A stretch of DNA of 64,000 nucleotides, taken from assembly GCA_040388375.1 (NCBI GenBank), contig JAZKBU010000001.1, positions 417,247 through 481,246 of the forward strand. The letters run 5' to 3'. The stretch's first letter is position 1, and each line of letters starts with the position of its first letter. Of this stretch, positions 41,270 through 50,127 are shown one piece after another. Source of the DNA: Bacteroidota bacterium (lineage in GTDB: Bacteria > Bacteroidota > Bacteroidia > UKL13-3). The notes under the pieces are model-generated. The model did no database searches and was not told the DNA's origin. It saw only the letters and a program-made list of their open reading frames with translations. Both the position numbers and the translations under genes were made by a program.

Positions 41270-42200
41270 AAATGCCGATAAAGACTTGTTCTCCCTGACG
41301 CAAAAAACCCCTATACATGCCATCGGAGTTAAAACTCAATTCAATATTGCCCAATTTGTCTAAGGCTATTAAACCCCCTTCGCCACCCATTTTAACTAAC
41401 TTATCTTTTACTACATAATTACACGCTTGTTGTAATGAATAGCCTTTGTATTCCATTAAGCAACTTATATCGTAAGCTACTACGGCACGCATAAAAAACT
41501 CTCCATGGCCGGTGCAACTTATAGCACAGGTATTGTTATTGGCATAAGTACCTGCACCAATTATGGGGCTATCGCCTACTCTGCCAAAACGTTTATTGGT
41601 CATACCACCGGTTGAGGTAGCGGCAGCTAAATTACCCGCTGTATCAATGGCCACTGCACCTACAGTACCAAACTTTTTTTCGCCTGTTTCCAATACGGTA
41701 TGGTCTAGCTGATAGCCATCGGTATCTTTTACATCCTGCCATTGTTTATAGCGCTCTTCGGTATAAAAATATTCATCGGGTTGAAAAGGCAATTGCATGG
41801 TTTTAGCGAACTGTTCTGCATCTTTCCCCTGCAAAAAAACATGCCCTGATTTTTGCATAATAACTTTGGCTAGATGAACAGGGTTTTGTACTTGGCTGAT
41901 GCCTGAAACAGCACCTGCCTGCAATGTTTTTCCTTCCATAATAGATGCATCCATTTCGTGTGTGCCTTTATTGGTAAAAACAGCACCTCTGCCTGCGTTA
42001 AACAATGGAAAGTTTTCCAGACTCATTACTGCAGCTTCTACCGCATCTAAACTGGAGCCACCTCCACTTAATATTTTACTTCCCGCTTCTAAGGCATTTT
42101 GTAAACCTTGTTTGTATTGCGCTTCTTTTTCAGGTGTCATTAATGAGCGGAGTATTGTACCTGCTCCACCATGTATAGCTATTGCGTGTTGATTTGCCAT
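41262..42200 (-). CDS. Isoaspartyl peptidase/L-asparaginase (plant-type, Ntn hydrolase)
   Basis: 312 residues from the ATG at 42200; a TTG two codons earlier is not preferred. Type III asparaginase precursor that self-cleaves before a nucleophilic Thr in GTVGAVAIDTAGNLAAATST (Thr about residue 179) into alpha and beta chains. Start AIAIHGGAGTI and GGMTNKRFGRVGDSPIIGAGTYAN are hallmark segments. It degrades isoaspartyl dipeptides or asparagine in the cytosol; no signal peptide. The stop overlaps the start of the TonB_C gene, indicating co-transcription. Confidence 0.92.
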   Translation of the reverse strand: MANQHAIAIHGGAGTILRSLMTPEKEAQYKQGLQNALEAGSKILSGGGSSLDAVEAAVMSLENFPLFNAGRGAVFTNKGTHEMDASIMEGKTLQAGAVSGISQVQNPVHLAKVIMQKSGHVFLQGKDAEQFAKTMQLPFQPDEYFYTEERYKQWQDVKDTDGYQLDHTVLETGEKKFGTVGAVAIDTAGNLAAATSTGGMTNKRFGRVGDSPIIGAGTYANNNTCAISCTGHGEFFMRAVVAYDISCLMEYKGYSLQQACNYVVKDKLVKMGGEGGLIALDKLGNIELSFNSDGMYRGFLRQGEQVFIGIYE

Positions 42201-42270
42201 TGTCAAAAATTAATGGACAAAAAAACGGTTTTACCTATGATAATAAAAGTATGTGCAGAAATAAATAAAC

Positions 42271-44052
42271 CTACTTTTCGTCTTTCCAGTTTGGAACGGT
42301 AAAACGGATGGTATCGTTTTTTATATACGTTCTAAAAGACATGTCAGGCAAGGCATTCCCACGTTTATTGGCAAACTCTGTATCCCAATTGCCCCGGGTT
42401 ATTTTAAAGGTATTATAGTTTTTATTGAAACTGTTTATATGCAATATTCTTTTATCGTAACCTAAAAAACTAAACTTAAATCGTTCATCCTTTTCGTTCC
42501 AGTTGTTAAAATCGCCCGTTAAATAAACAGCATCGGTAGTGCCCGGTGGCAATTGTTCAATAATAAAAACTACTCTTCTTTTTAAACTATAATCTAACCA
42601 ATTCACTATACGCAAGTCAACGGTATCATTATCCTGACAGCACTCAAACTTTCTATTACTTAACTTTTCTAATCTTGCATTAGCTTCTTCACTATGCCAG
42701 CCACCACGGGTAATTTTAAATTCGTGGGCTTCGTTGTCTTTTAGTTTCAGCACATATATGTATTTACCATTGCTTAGTTTTTTAAATACAAAGCGGTCAT
42801 CTTTATCATTCCAGTTATTAAAATCGCCTGCCAAATATATTCTATCTGTTGGCTCGGTATACTCAGGCACTTTATGAATAATGAATATTATTTTTCTTAA
42901 ACCATCACTCACTTCCATCCGTTGTGAAAAATTGATGGTTGAAGGTAATGGTGGCGGTGCGGGTTTTTCTGATACGCCCGGTAAGGTTATATCTAAAAAG
43001 TTAGCTCTTCTGCGTATAATGTTTTTATAGTTTGGTGCTTTATCAAACCAGTTCACTACTCTTAAATAAGTGGTATCGCGTTTTAATAAATTAACTGTTC
43101 TGTTGCTTAATTCCTGAAAGTTGGCATCAGCTTCCTGAAAATCCCAACCGCCACGTGTTACTTTAAACTCATGCGTTCTTCTATCGTTAAAATTCATGGT
43201 TAAAACCAACTTGCCACCAGGCAGTTTTGAAAAGGTTAAATTTTTGTCGTAAGGGTTCCAGTTATTAAAGTCACCCACTAAAAACACATCGGCACTTTTA
43301 GGTGTATTCTGTGGCACACTTTCTATTATAAAAGTATGTTTGGTTTGTGTTTGTAATGGTAAGTCGAGCCAAGCTTTAATGTTTATTTTTACGGTATCTT
43401 TTTTACCAAAATCTATTTGACGTATATTTACTTCTCTACCAAATTCATTGGCTTCAACGGTTTCATTAAAACCTCTGTTTATTTTAAACTCTACTTTATT
43501 GGCCAGCTTAAATAGGGTTAAATAGTATTTATTATTTTTAGCTTTTGTAAACTTAAACGACTCGTTAGCCAAGCCCCAGTTGTTAATATTACCCATAAAA
43601 AATATAGTGGTATTTTTAGGTGTATTAACCGGCAACGAATCAATTTCTAATACCATACGTGAGCAGTTTACGGGCTCTAAATCGTGCCAGCTAACAATGT
43701 TATTTTCTATCTGATCGCTTGAGTCGGCTGTAAGCAGTGTACGGTTTCCAAATTCACCACCACAGCTATCTGTTTCAGTTGTGGTCCAATCGCCACGCGT
43801 AAACTTATATTCTATTTTACCAAAGCCCATTGGCAAATCAACCCAATAGGTTTTATCAGCAGCGTTATACTTTAAAATATAATTGGCATCTCCCGGATTC
43901 CAATTGTTAAAGTTACCCGCTACAAATATTTGCGAACCTTTTGGTGTATTGGTTGGTACGTTGGTTATAACCAATTTTTTTCGCGTACACGCAGAGAACA
44001 CCACCAACAGGCAGCTTGCTAAAAATAATATATGCTTTGGTTTATACTGCAT
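42271..44052 (-). CDS. Lipoprotein with five tandem carbohydrate-binding-like (CBM48/CBM20-type) repeats
   Basis: 593 residues. Lipobox LVVFSAC (Cys about 22). Five repeats of about 100-110 residues follow, each with VPxNTPK or similar, then a GNFNNWNP-type motif: VAGNFNNWNPGD, FMGNINNWGLAN, LVGDFNNWNPYD, LAGDFNNWNDKD, LTGDFNNWNEKD. Each ends with xxKxTRGxW and a VxxWxD strand. GNFNNW is the hallmark of the AMPK-beta glycogen-binding/CBM48 and E-set folds. It likely binds alpha-glucan at the cell surface, but no catalytic domain is attached. It is followed by a LytTR regulator gene upstream in the same direction. Confidence 0.75.
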   Translation of the reverse strand: MQYKPKHILFLASCLLVVFSACTRKKLVITNVPTNTPKGSQIFVAGNFNNWNPGDANYILKYNAADKTYWVDLPMGFGKIEYKFTRGDWTTTETDSCGGEFGNRTLLTADSSDQIENNIVSWHDLEPVNCSRMVLEIDSLPVNTPKNTTIFFMGNINNWGLANESFKFTKAKNNKYYLTLFKLANKVEFKINRGFNETVEANEFGREVNIRQIDFGKKDTVKINIKAWLDLPLQTQTKHTFIIESVPQNTPKSADVFLVGDFNNWNPYDKNLTFSKLPGGKLVLTMNFNDRRTHEFKVTRGGWDFQEADANFQELSNRTVNLLKRDTTYLRVVNWFDKAPNYKNIIRRRANFLDITLPGVSEKPAPPPLPSTINFSQRMEVSDGLRKIIFIIHKVPEYTEPTDRIYLAGDFNNWNDKDDRFVFKKLSNGKYIYVLKLKDNEAHEFKITRGGWHSEEANARLEKLSNRKFECCQDNDTVDLRIVNWLDYSLKRRVVFIIEQLPPGTTDAVYLTGDFNNWNEKDERFKFSFLGYDKRILHINSFNKNYNTFKITRGNWDTEFANKRGNALPDMSFRTYIKNDTIRFTVPNWKDEK

Positions 44053-44061
44053 GTTTAATTT

Positions 44062-44820
44062 TTACGAGTCCATCCAGGTTAAAAAATCATCAACCTTAAC
44101 CCTGCTTACCAATATTTCTTCTGTGGCCTTTGGTTCTACTTCAATTAATAAGCGGCTGTTGAAATACTTATTTACTTTGCGTATACTTTTTATAGAAACA
44201 ATATAGCTGCGTGTGGCTCTGAAAAATAGTTTAGGGTCAAGCTGATGTTCCAGTTCATCCAATCTGAAATCAACAATACTTTTTTGCCCTTGGCTATTGA
44301 CTAAATAAATAGTGTTTCGTTCTGCATAAAAATACGCCACATCATCAATGGGTATAAACTTATACTGGTCGCCTATTTTGGTTAAAAACCTCGACTTATA
44401 TGTTTTAACGGGTTGGAATAAATCTCTTAGTTTATTGGTATCTATGGTTTGGCTGGCAAACGATTCTTTTACTATGTTTAACTTATCGAGTGCTTTTTGC
44501 AGTGCTTTTTCTTCAATTGGTTTTAGTAAATAATCTATACTGTTTAATTGGAATGCCTTAATAGCATACTCATCGTATGCGGTAGTAAAAATAATAGGTT
44601 TGGTAATTTTCACGTGGTCAAATATTTCAAAACTTAAACCATCGGCCAATTGTATATCGAGAAAAATAATATCAAACTGCTGGCTACTGCTTAACCACTC
44701 CACGGCATCCTGTACACTATCAATTTCTTTTACAAATTGTATAGTGCTATCCACGTTGGTAATTAACCGCTTTAACTCGTGGCGTGCAAATGGTTCGTCT
44801 TCAATTATTACTGCTCTCAT
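44062..44820 (-). CDS. LytTR-family response regulator
   Basis: 252 residues: receiver domain (about 1-120) with acidic pair ED (7-8), phosphoacceptor Asp55 in IIFLDIQLADG and Lys101-type LLKPIEEKAL; C-terminal LytTR DNA-binding domain (about 150-252; YKFIPIDDVAYFYAERNTIY, FRATRSYIVSIKSIRKV). Its gene starts 6 bp after the sensor kinase stop, so the pair is a two-component system. Likely targets are neighbouring envelope genes. Confidence 0.92.
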   Translation of the reverse strand: MRAVIIEDEPFARHELKRLITNVDSTIQFVKEIDSVQDAVEWLSSSQQFDIIFLDIQLADGLSFEIFDHVKITKPIIFTTAYDEYAIKAFQLNSIDYLLKPIEEKALQKALDKLNIVKESFASQTIDTNKLRDLFQPVKTYKSRFLTKIGDQYKFIPIDDVAYFYAERNTIYLVNSQGQKSIVDFRLDELEHQLDPKLFFRATRSYIVSIKSIRKVNKYFNSRLLIEVEPKATEEILVSRVKVDDFLTWMDS

Positions 44821-44826
44821 CTTAAA

Positions 44827-45930
44827 TTAATCAATTAGTGGTACTGAAATAACAAATGACTCCTCTGTTTTATTAATCACTATCTTTCTATCGCTCACGT
44901 AATCATATCGGTTGCTGATCATTGTCAATCCCAGCCCGCTAGAGTATTCGCGCGTTTCTTTAATTTGTAAATTATTACTTACTGTTAAAGTATCGTTTTC
45001 TGTTTTTACAGTAATGTGTAGTGGCCTGTTGCTACTTATTACGTTGTGCTTAATGGCATTTTCCACCAACATTTGCAAAGTAAGTGGGATAATTTTTTTT
45101 GTAAGTGCCCTTTCTTCTACCTGTACATCAAAAAACAGCATATCCATAAAACGTACTTGCAATAAATCAGCATAGGTATTAAAAAAACTAAGCTCTTCGC
45201 TTAGTAAAATAGTTTCTTTGTTTCTATACTCTAAAATATTGCGGTACACGCCTGAAAGCTTTCTTAAAAAATCGGCTGCTTTATCTTGGTTAATATATAT
45301 AAGTGAAGAAAGGGTATTTAAATTATTGAATAAAAAATGGGGGTTGATTTGTGTGCGTAACAGTTCTAAGCTAAACTGTGCCTTCTCTTTTTCAAATGCT
45401 TCTTTTTCAATTTTCGAACTATTCCATTTCTGTATTAAGTAACTACTGAAATCAAAAATCACAAACAATTCTATCACTAAAACCAAAACCAAAAATTTAA
45501 TGAAAACATCAAAGAAACCAACGTAGGTATAGTTACCAAAAAAATTATAAATAAGCACTTCGCTAAATTTATCGGAATAAGGATTGCTCGTTACATCTAA
45601 AGTTAAACCAATAAAAACATAGCTTAAAACAATGTGCAGTAAAATAATAATGCCCCCGCTTACTGATACTCTTAGTATGGACTCCATGATTAACCTTTTC
45701 TTGGGGTTTACATTCCAATCATAATTTTCATTAAGCCAGTCTTTAAACTGGTAGGTAACGGTAAATGCAATAAAAAAAGACGCACTATCTAACAGGAATC
45801 TTTTAATTAAATCGTCCAAAAAAAACGGGAAGCCCCTTAAAGATTGGGTTAAAGTAAATATGAGCGTATAAATAATTACGCTTAATTGTATGCGTAATCG
45901 CCCTCTCTTATCTACCATGTTACACCTCAT
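44827..45930 (-). CDS. LytS/YehU-type sensor histidine kinase
   Basis: 367 residues. Four hydrophobic helices in the N-terminal ~170 residues (e.g. VTYQFKDWLNE follows the second; ILVLVLVIELFVIFDFSSYL is the last), then a coiled linker and the His_kinase domain: LELLRTQINPHFLFNNLNTL (phosphoacceptor His) and an ATPase lobe with LVENAIKHNVI (N box) and SGLGLTMISNRY (G box). It phosphorylates the LytTR regulator encoded downstream. An alternative ATG at 45918 shortens it by 4 residues. No sensor domain outside the membrane is evident. Confidence 0.92.
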   Translation of the reverse strand: MRCNMVDKRGRLRIQLSVIIYTLIFTLTQSLRGFPFFLDDLIKRFLLDSASFFIAFTVTYQFKDWLNENYDWNVNPKKRLIMESILRVSVSGGIIILLHIVLSYVFIGLTLDVTSNPYSDKFSEVLIYNFFGNYTYVGFFDVFIKFLVLVLVIELFVIFDFSSYLIQKWNSSKIEKEAFEKEKAQFSLELLRTQINPHFLFNNLNTLSSLIYINQDKAADFLRKLSGVYRNILEYRNKETILLSEELSFFNTYADLLQVRFMDMLFFDVQVEERALTKKIIPLTLQMLVENAIKHNVISSNRPLHITVKTENDTLTVSNNLQIKETREYSSGLGLTMISNRYDYVSDRKIVINKTEESFVISVPLID

Positions 45931-45950
45931 TGCACAATTATATCGTTTTT

Positions 45951-46343
45951 TTATTGCTCAAACTCTATAGCACCATCAAAAGTTTTTTCAATTTGTTTCT
46001 CAAATTTCTGGTCACCTTGTACTATCAGTATAGTGTATTTTCCTTTGGGTAGTTCACTGATATCGTATCCTTTGCTTAGTTCCAAAACATTTTTATATGA
46101 ATCGGAAAATATGGTAATGCCGTTTTTAACTATGCTGATTTTTACTTTTTGGTTATCTGTTTTGCTCAAATCCAAAGTAACCATATTGGCATTGTCATAA
46201 GTAACAGAAGCTTTCATAGTTTTGGTGCTGAAAGTTGCAGTATTTTTATTGGTTCCGGACTGTGTGTCGGTTTTAGTCGGGTTAGCAGCCAATACATTTA
46301 AGCCGTATATAACCAGGGCGATTGAAATAATTATTGCTTTCAT
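45951..46343 (-). CDS. Small secreted protein, unknown function
   Basis: 130 residues. Signal peptide (IISIALVIYGLNVLAAN), then a Thr/Lys-rich linker and a beta-rich domain (KVKISIVKNGITIFSDSYKN, LPKGKYTILIVQGDQKFEK) that resembles the small Ig-like domains of Bacteroidota exported proteins (such as the DUF3244 type), recognised only by pattern. No lipobox. It stands 20 bp upstream of the histidine kinase gene on the same strand, so it may be its envelope partner. Confidence 0.6.
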   Translation of the reverse strand: MKAIIISIALVIYGLNVLAANPTKTDTQSGTNKNTATFSTKTMKASVTYDNANMVTLDLSKTDNQKVKISIVKNGITIFSDSYKNVLELSKGYDISELPKGKYTILIVQGDQKFEKQIEKTFDGAIEFEQ

Positions 46344-46481
46344 ATTGTTTGGTTTTTAAATTTAACGAAACAAAGATGCTTTGAATAATGACTCCTATAA
46401 AGTATATAAGTACGAAATTAAGATTTAAGTGTACGAAGTGATTGTTTACGTTATCCAACTGTAACTAGTCTTTGTATAAAA

Positions 46482-46509
46482 TAAAAAGGCGCTTTGAAGC
46501 GCCTTTTTA
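46482..46509. terminator. Intrinsic terminator upstream of the DUF4249 3' end
   Basis: AAAAAGGCGCTT / AAGCGCCTTTTT inverted repeat with a 2-base core, right after the stop of the DUF4249 gene read on the minus strand. Symmetrical, so it can act in both directions. Confidence 0.85.
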
Positions 46510-46512
46510 TTT

Positions 46513-47331
46513 TTATTGTATTACTACACTATCTCTAATAATATAATTGGTTTGAAACAATCCCATTGCACCGGGTATGTTTCCTTTTATATTAGCAGGT
46601 GGGCCACTAAACATACCTCCATCGTTGTTTACCTGGTTTTGCCAGCCTGTATAAAAATCAAATGATTCTTTGCTTATCGAGAAAAACTCGCATTTTATTT
46701 CATCACCTTTTTTATAATCACTTAACAATTCAATACCAGGTATTCTTCCGTTCAATCCGCTGTTTGATGCTACAAATATATCAGTCGGTTGATTTTGTAA
46801 AGTATCATTTCTATAAAACCTGAACACATAATACTCATCAAAAGTGGTGTGTACATTGGCATATAATTTACCTACGTATTTACCAGGCTTATCCTCGTTT
46901 GGTTCTGCTCTTATACTATCAATAGGTAATGGTGTAACGGGTATTTTGGAAAGCGATTCGTATATTTTTCCATCAACAGTTACCTGTAGCTTATATACTC
47001 TGCCATCGTTAATACCCGGAAAACTGTTGGTTTCATATCGGCCATTACCAACAAAAGTTAAGTTAGCAGTATTTCCTTTATCGTCACTGTAAACTACTGT
47101 TGCATTGTTTACATAATTACGGCCTCCATTGTTAATGGCTACAGGTTTTGATACTATTACATATTGTGTTTCGCTTCCATTTAACAACCATGCTTCAATT
47201 ACCACGGGTGGCACTTTTCCGCTGTTTTTATTTACATCGTAATCGGCTGTTATATCTACCGGTTCACCACACGAAGCCATTAAAAAGCTAAGTGACAGTA
47301 ATGCTATTATTAATTTATTTATATTTTTCAT
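46513..47331 (-). CDS. DUF4249 family lipoprotein (second copy)
   Basis: 272 residues. Lipobox LSFLMASC (Cys about 21). Paralogue of the protein at 4949-5995: both show an early beta segment, an STP-like middle and the same late block, here SISKESFDFYTGWQNQVNN followed by GGMFSGPPANIKGNIPGAMG. It is shorter by about 75 residues, mainly in the middle. The TonB receptor gene ends 11 bp upstream, so they form one transcript ending at the hairpin just below. Confidence 0.8.
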   Translation of the reverse strand: MKNINKLIIALLSLSFLMASCGEPVDITADYDVNKNSGKVPPVVIEAWLLNGSETQYVIVSKPVAINNGGRNYVNNATVVYSDDKGNTANLTFVGNGRYETNSFPGINDGRVYKLQVTVDGKIYESLSKIPVTPLPIDSIRAEPNEDKPGKYVGKLYANVHTTFDEYYVFRFYRNDTLQNQPTDIFVASNSGLNGRIPGIELLSDYKKGDEIKCEFFSISKESFDFYTGWQNQVNNDGGMFSGPPANIKGNIPGAMGLFQTNYIIRDSVVIQ

Positions 47332-47342
47332 CGAACTATTTA

Positions 47343-49712
47343 TTAAAAGGTAATATTATAAGTAACTGAAGGTATTAAAGGGAATAACCACGACATGACT
47401 ATTTGTTTATCATTGGATGTTTTATCATCATCAATTTTTACGTTTTGGCTATACACTGAAAATGGGTTTTGTCTGTTGTACACATTATAGATGGAGAAGT
47501 TCCACATACCTTCCCATTTTCTGCCTTCTTTTTTCTTGCTTTTTAGGTTAGCCGAAATATCTAAACGGTGGAAATCGGGAGTACGTTCGCCATTGCGCTC
47601 GCTATAATATACTGCCGAACCGTAATCAAAATAATACTTAGCAGCTGGCAATGTTACCGGGCGACCTGAGCCATAAGTCCAGTTAGCACCAAAACTCCAA
47701 CGCTCGTTTAATTCATGTGTTACACCTATGTTTATATTGTGTCTTCTGTCCCAAGGAGCATAGTATGCTTTGCCATTGTTTATACCATCAATTTGCAACT
47801 CGGTAACTGACCATGTATAACTGATTGAACCTTGCGTTTTACCAACTGATTTTTTAGCATAAAACTCTAATCCGTAACTCCAGCCTTTTCCTCTTAAAAT
47901 ATCGGTTTCAATAGCCGGGTTTAACAACAACTGGGCGTTGTCTTTAAAATCAATGGCATTGTTCATCCATTTATAATAACCCTCTACTGATACTTCTACT
48001 TTATCATCAAACAGGTTTTTAAAATAACCTAAGCCTACCTGATCTGCCGATTGCGGGTCTACATAACGTGAGCTTGGTACCCACATGGTAATAGGTAATG
48101 GAGCTGTTGAGTTGCTTAACATATGCATATACTGGTATGTGCGGCTATACGATGCTTTGATTGAACTTGTTGTATTTAACATGTAACGCATACCAAAACG
48201 TGGTTCTAAACCCATAAAGGTTTTATCTACATCAAAAAAGCCATTGTTTATTGTGTCTGTTATTTCTTTAACATCCTTTTTGGCATTGTTAGCATAGGTA
48301 TAAATAGTAGCTCCGTTGTTTTGAAAAGCTGATAGCCTAAGTCCGTATTGCAAACTAATACGCGAGGTTGCTTTTTGCTCATTGCTTGCATACAATCCAT
48401 ACTCTAACGAATAATTTTTAGGAACAATTAAATCTTTAAAAATAGAGTTCTTGTCATTGGGTTTTACTTCGCCCGGTTGAAAAGTTCTGCTGCTTATTTG
48501 CCCGCCAAATTTTAAATCGTTTTTGTTGTTTAATGCGTAACTAAAATCTTGCTTAATGCTATACTCGGTAATATTAGCCTTCCAGTCAAACCCTTGTACA
48601 CCGCTGTTTACGCCTAAACCATAATTAAAATCGCTAAAAATACCTGTTGTGTTTGAAAACAAACGGTTGTTAAATACATGGTTCCATCTTACTGTTCCGG
48701 TAGCATTACCCCAGTTTAAACCAAAACCGCTTGAGCCAAAAACATCTTTACCAAAATAACCGGCCACAAACAATCTGTCTTTATCGCCCAGTTTAAAATT
48801 TATTTTGGCGTTTACATCATAAAAATAAAGTTTGGTACTACTCACATCTTTATCGCTCGAGCCCATTAAAAACAAATCAAAATAGGTTCTTCTGCCTGAT
48901 ATAATATAAGAGCCTACATCTTTTTTAATAGGTCCTTCAAAAGTTGCCTTGGCTGATAGTAAACCAATAGAAGCAGAACCTGCTCTTTTCTTTAAATTTC
49001 CATCGCGGCTTCTTATATCAACTACGGATGATAAACGGCCTCCAAATTGTGCCGGAATGGCTCCTTTGTAAACCTCAGCACTTTTAATAGCATCTGCATT
49101 AAATACGGAGAAAATTCCTACTAAATGGGATGGATTGTAAACGGGTGCTTCATCTAATAAAATTAAATTCTGGTCTGAACTTCCGCCTCGCACAAAAAAC
49201 GCACTGGTTCCTTCACCTGCACTTTGAATACCAGGCAATTGTTGAATATTTTTAATTAAATCAACCTCACCAAATAAGGCTGGCGATTTTTTTAACTGCT
49301 CCATACTAATGGTATTTGTACTCATTTGTACCGTTTGTATGTTCTGGTCTTTCTTTTTAGAGTTTACCTGAATTTCATTCAATTTTTTTCCAACTACTTC
49401 CATGTTTATATTCTTGGTAGTATTTGACTGTAAATCAACCTCCAAATCATATAATTGATAACCTAAATATTTAAAACTAAATACATGTTTACCTTTGGTA
49501 GTAGTAATGGAATAAAATCCGTAAGCGTTGGTGCTTACTGCTACATTACTTGCTTTTTCATAAACGGTTACACCTATTAAATCCTCTCCTGTTTTTGAGT
49601 CTTTAACGTAACCGCTAATACTTACTTTGTCTGCATTATTATCGGCTAACAGTGCTTTAAAACTGAATAGTTGTAATAGGATAATAAAATAAATTGTTTT
49701 TTTCTGTTTCAT
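47343..49712 (-). CDS. TonB-dependent outer-membrane receptor with carboxypeptidase-like N-domain (second copy)
   Basis: 789 residues from the ATG at 49712 (MKQKKTIYF); a further ATG at 49730 adds six charged residues. Signal peptide, CarboxypepD_reg-like domain (GYVKDSKTGEDLIGVTVYEK, about 30-110), plug with FFVRGGSSDQNLILLDEAP and VYKGAIPAQFGGRLSSVVDI, then the barrel ending SVTYNITF. Same domain order and many shared plug motifs as the receptor at 2498-4912, so both belong to one subfamily. It precedes a LytS/LytTR system and a DUF4249 gene. Confidence 0.9.
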   Translation of the reverse strand: MKQKKTIYFIILLQLFSFKALLADNNADKVSISGYVKDSKTGEDLIGVTVYEKASNVAVSTNAYGFYSITTTKGKHVFSFKYLGYQLYDLEVDLQSNTTKNINMEVVGKKLNEIQVNSKKKDQNIQTVQMSTNTISMEQLKKSPALFGEVDLIKNIQQLPGIQSAGEGTSAFFVRGGSSDQNLILLDEAPVYNPSHLVGIFSVFNADAIKSAEVYKGAIPAQFGGRLSSVVDIRSRDGNLKKRAGSASIGLLSAKATFEGPIKKDVGSYIISGRRTYFDLFLMGSSDKDVSSTKLYFYDVNAKINFKLGDKDRLFVAGYFGKDVFGSSGFGLNWGNATGTVRWNHVFNNRLFSNTTGIFSDFNYGLGVNSGVQGFDWKANITEYSIKQDFSYALNNKNDLKFGGQISSRTFQPGEVKPNDKNSIFKDLIVPKNYSLEYGLYASNEQKATSRISLQYGLRLSAFQNNGATIYTYANNAKKDVKEITDTINNGFFDVDKTFMGLEPRFGMRYMLNTTSSIKASYSRTYQYMHMLSNSTAPLPITMWVPSSRYVDPQSADQVGLGYFKNLFDDKVEVSVEGYYKWMNNAIDFKDNAQLLLNPAIETDILRGKGWSYGLEFYAKKSVGKTQGSISYTWSVTELQIDGINNGKAYYAPWDRRHNINIGVTHELNERWSFGANWTYGSGRPVTLPAAKYYFDYGSAVYYSERNGERTPDFHRLDISANLKSKKKEGRKWEGMWNFSIYNVYNRQNPFSVYSQNVKIDDDKTSNDKQIVMSWLFPLIPSVTYNITF

Positions 49713-50127
49713 ACTTTTTTCGGCCCGCAAATTTGTTCAATCATTACCACTCGAACAGCATTATTAATGATGAACTTTAAAATTTAGCTGTTTAACTTTA
49801 AAATTTTCATGCTGAACGGTATTAAAGACTTATTAAATCGGGGTAGGTTTACTGCTTTTTACTTCGTTACTTAATTTTACTGTTTTCCTTTGTGTAATCT
49901 TTGATTAGGTGATTTTGTGCTGTTCATTCGATTTTTACTTTACGCGATAAATTAAAAATGAATTAATAAACGTTGTCGTCTCCATTTTATTTTATTGTAA
50001 AATTCAACGCAGCAAAAATGTGGTGATTGCACAAGTCAATCGCCCCAACTTATAAGTTGAACCCTTTTTTCAATAAATATAAATTTTTGTTTTTCAGCTG
50101 TTTATTACAACGCCATAAGATTTACAA
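49713..50127. other. Intergenic stretch between two minus-strand genes
   Basis: About 415 bp, AT-rich. It should carry the receptor's promoter. A small palindrome CAACTTATAAGTTG lies near 50046-50059. No RNA gene, ORF or clear consensus promoter was found. Confidence 0.4.
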
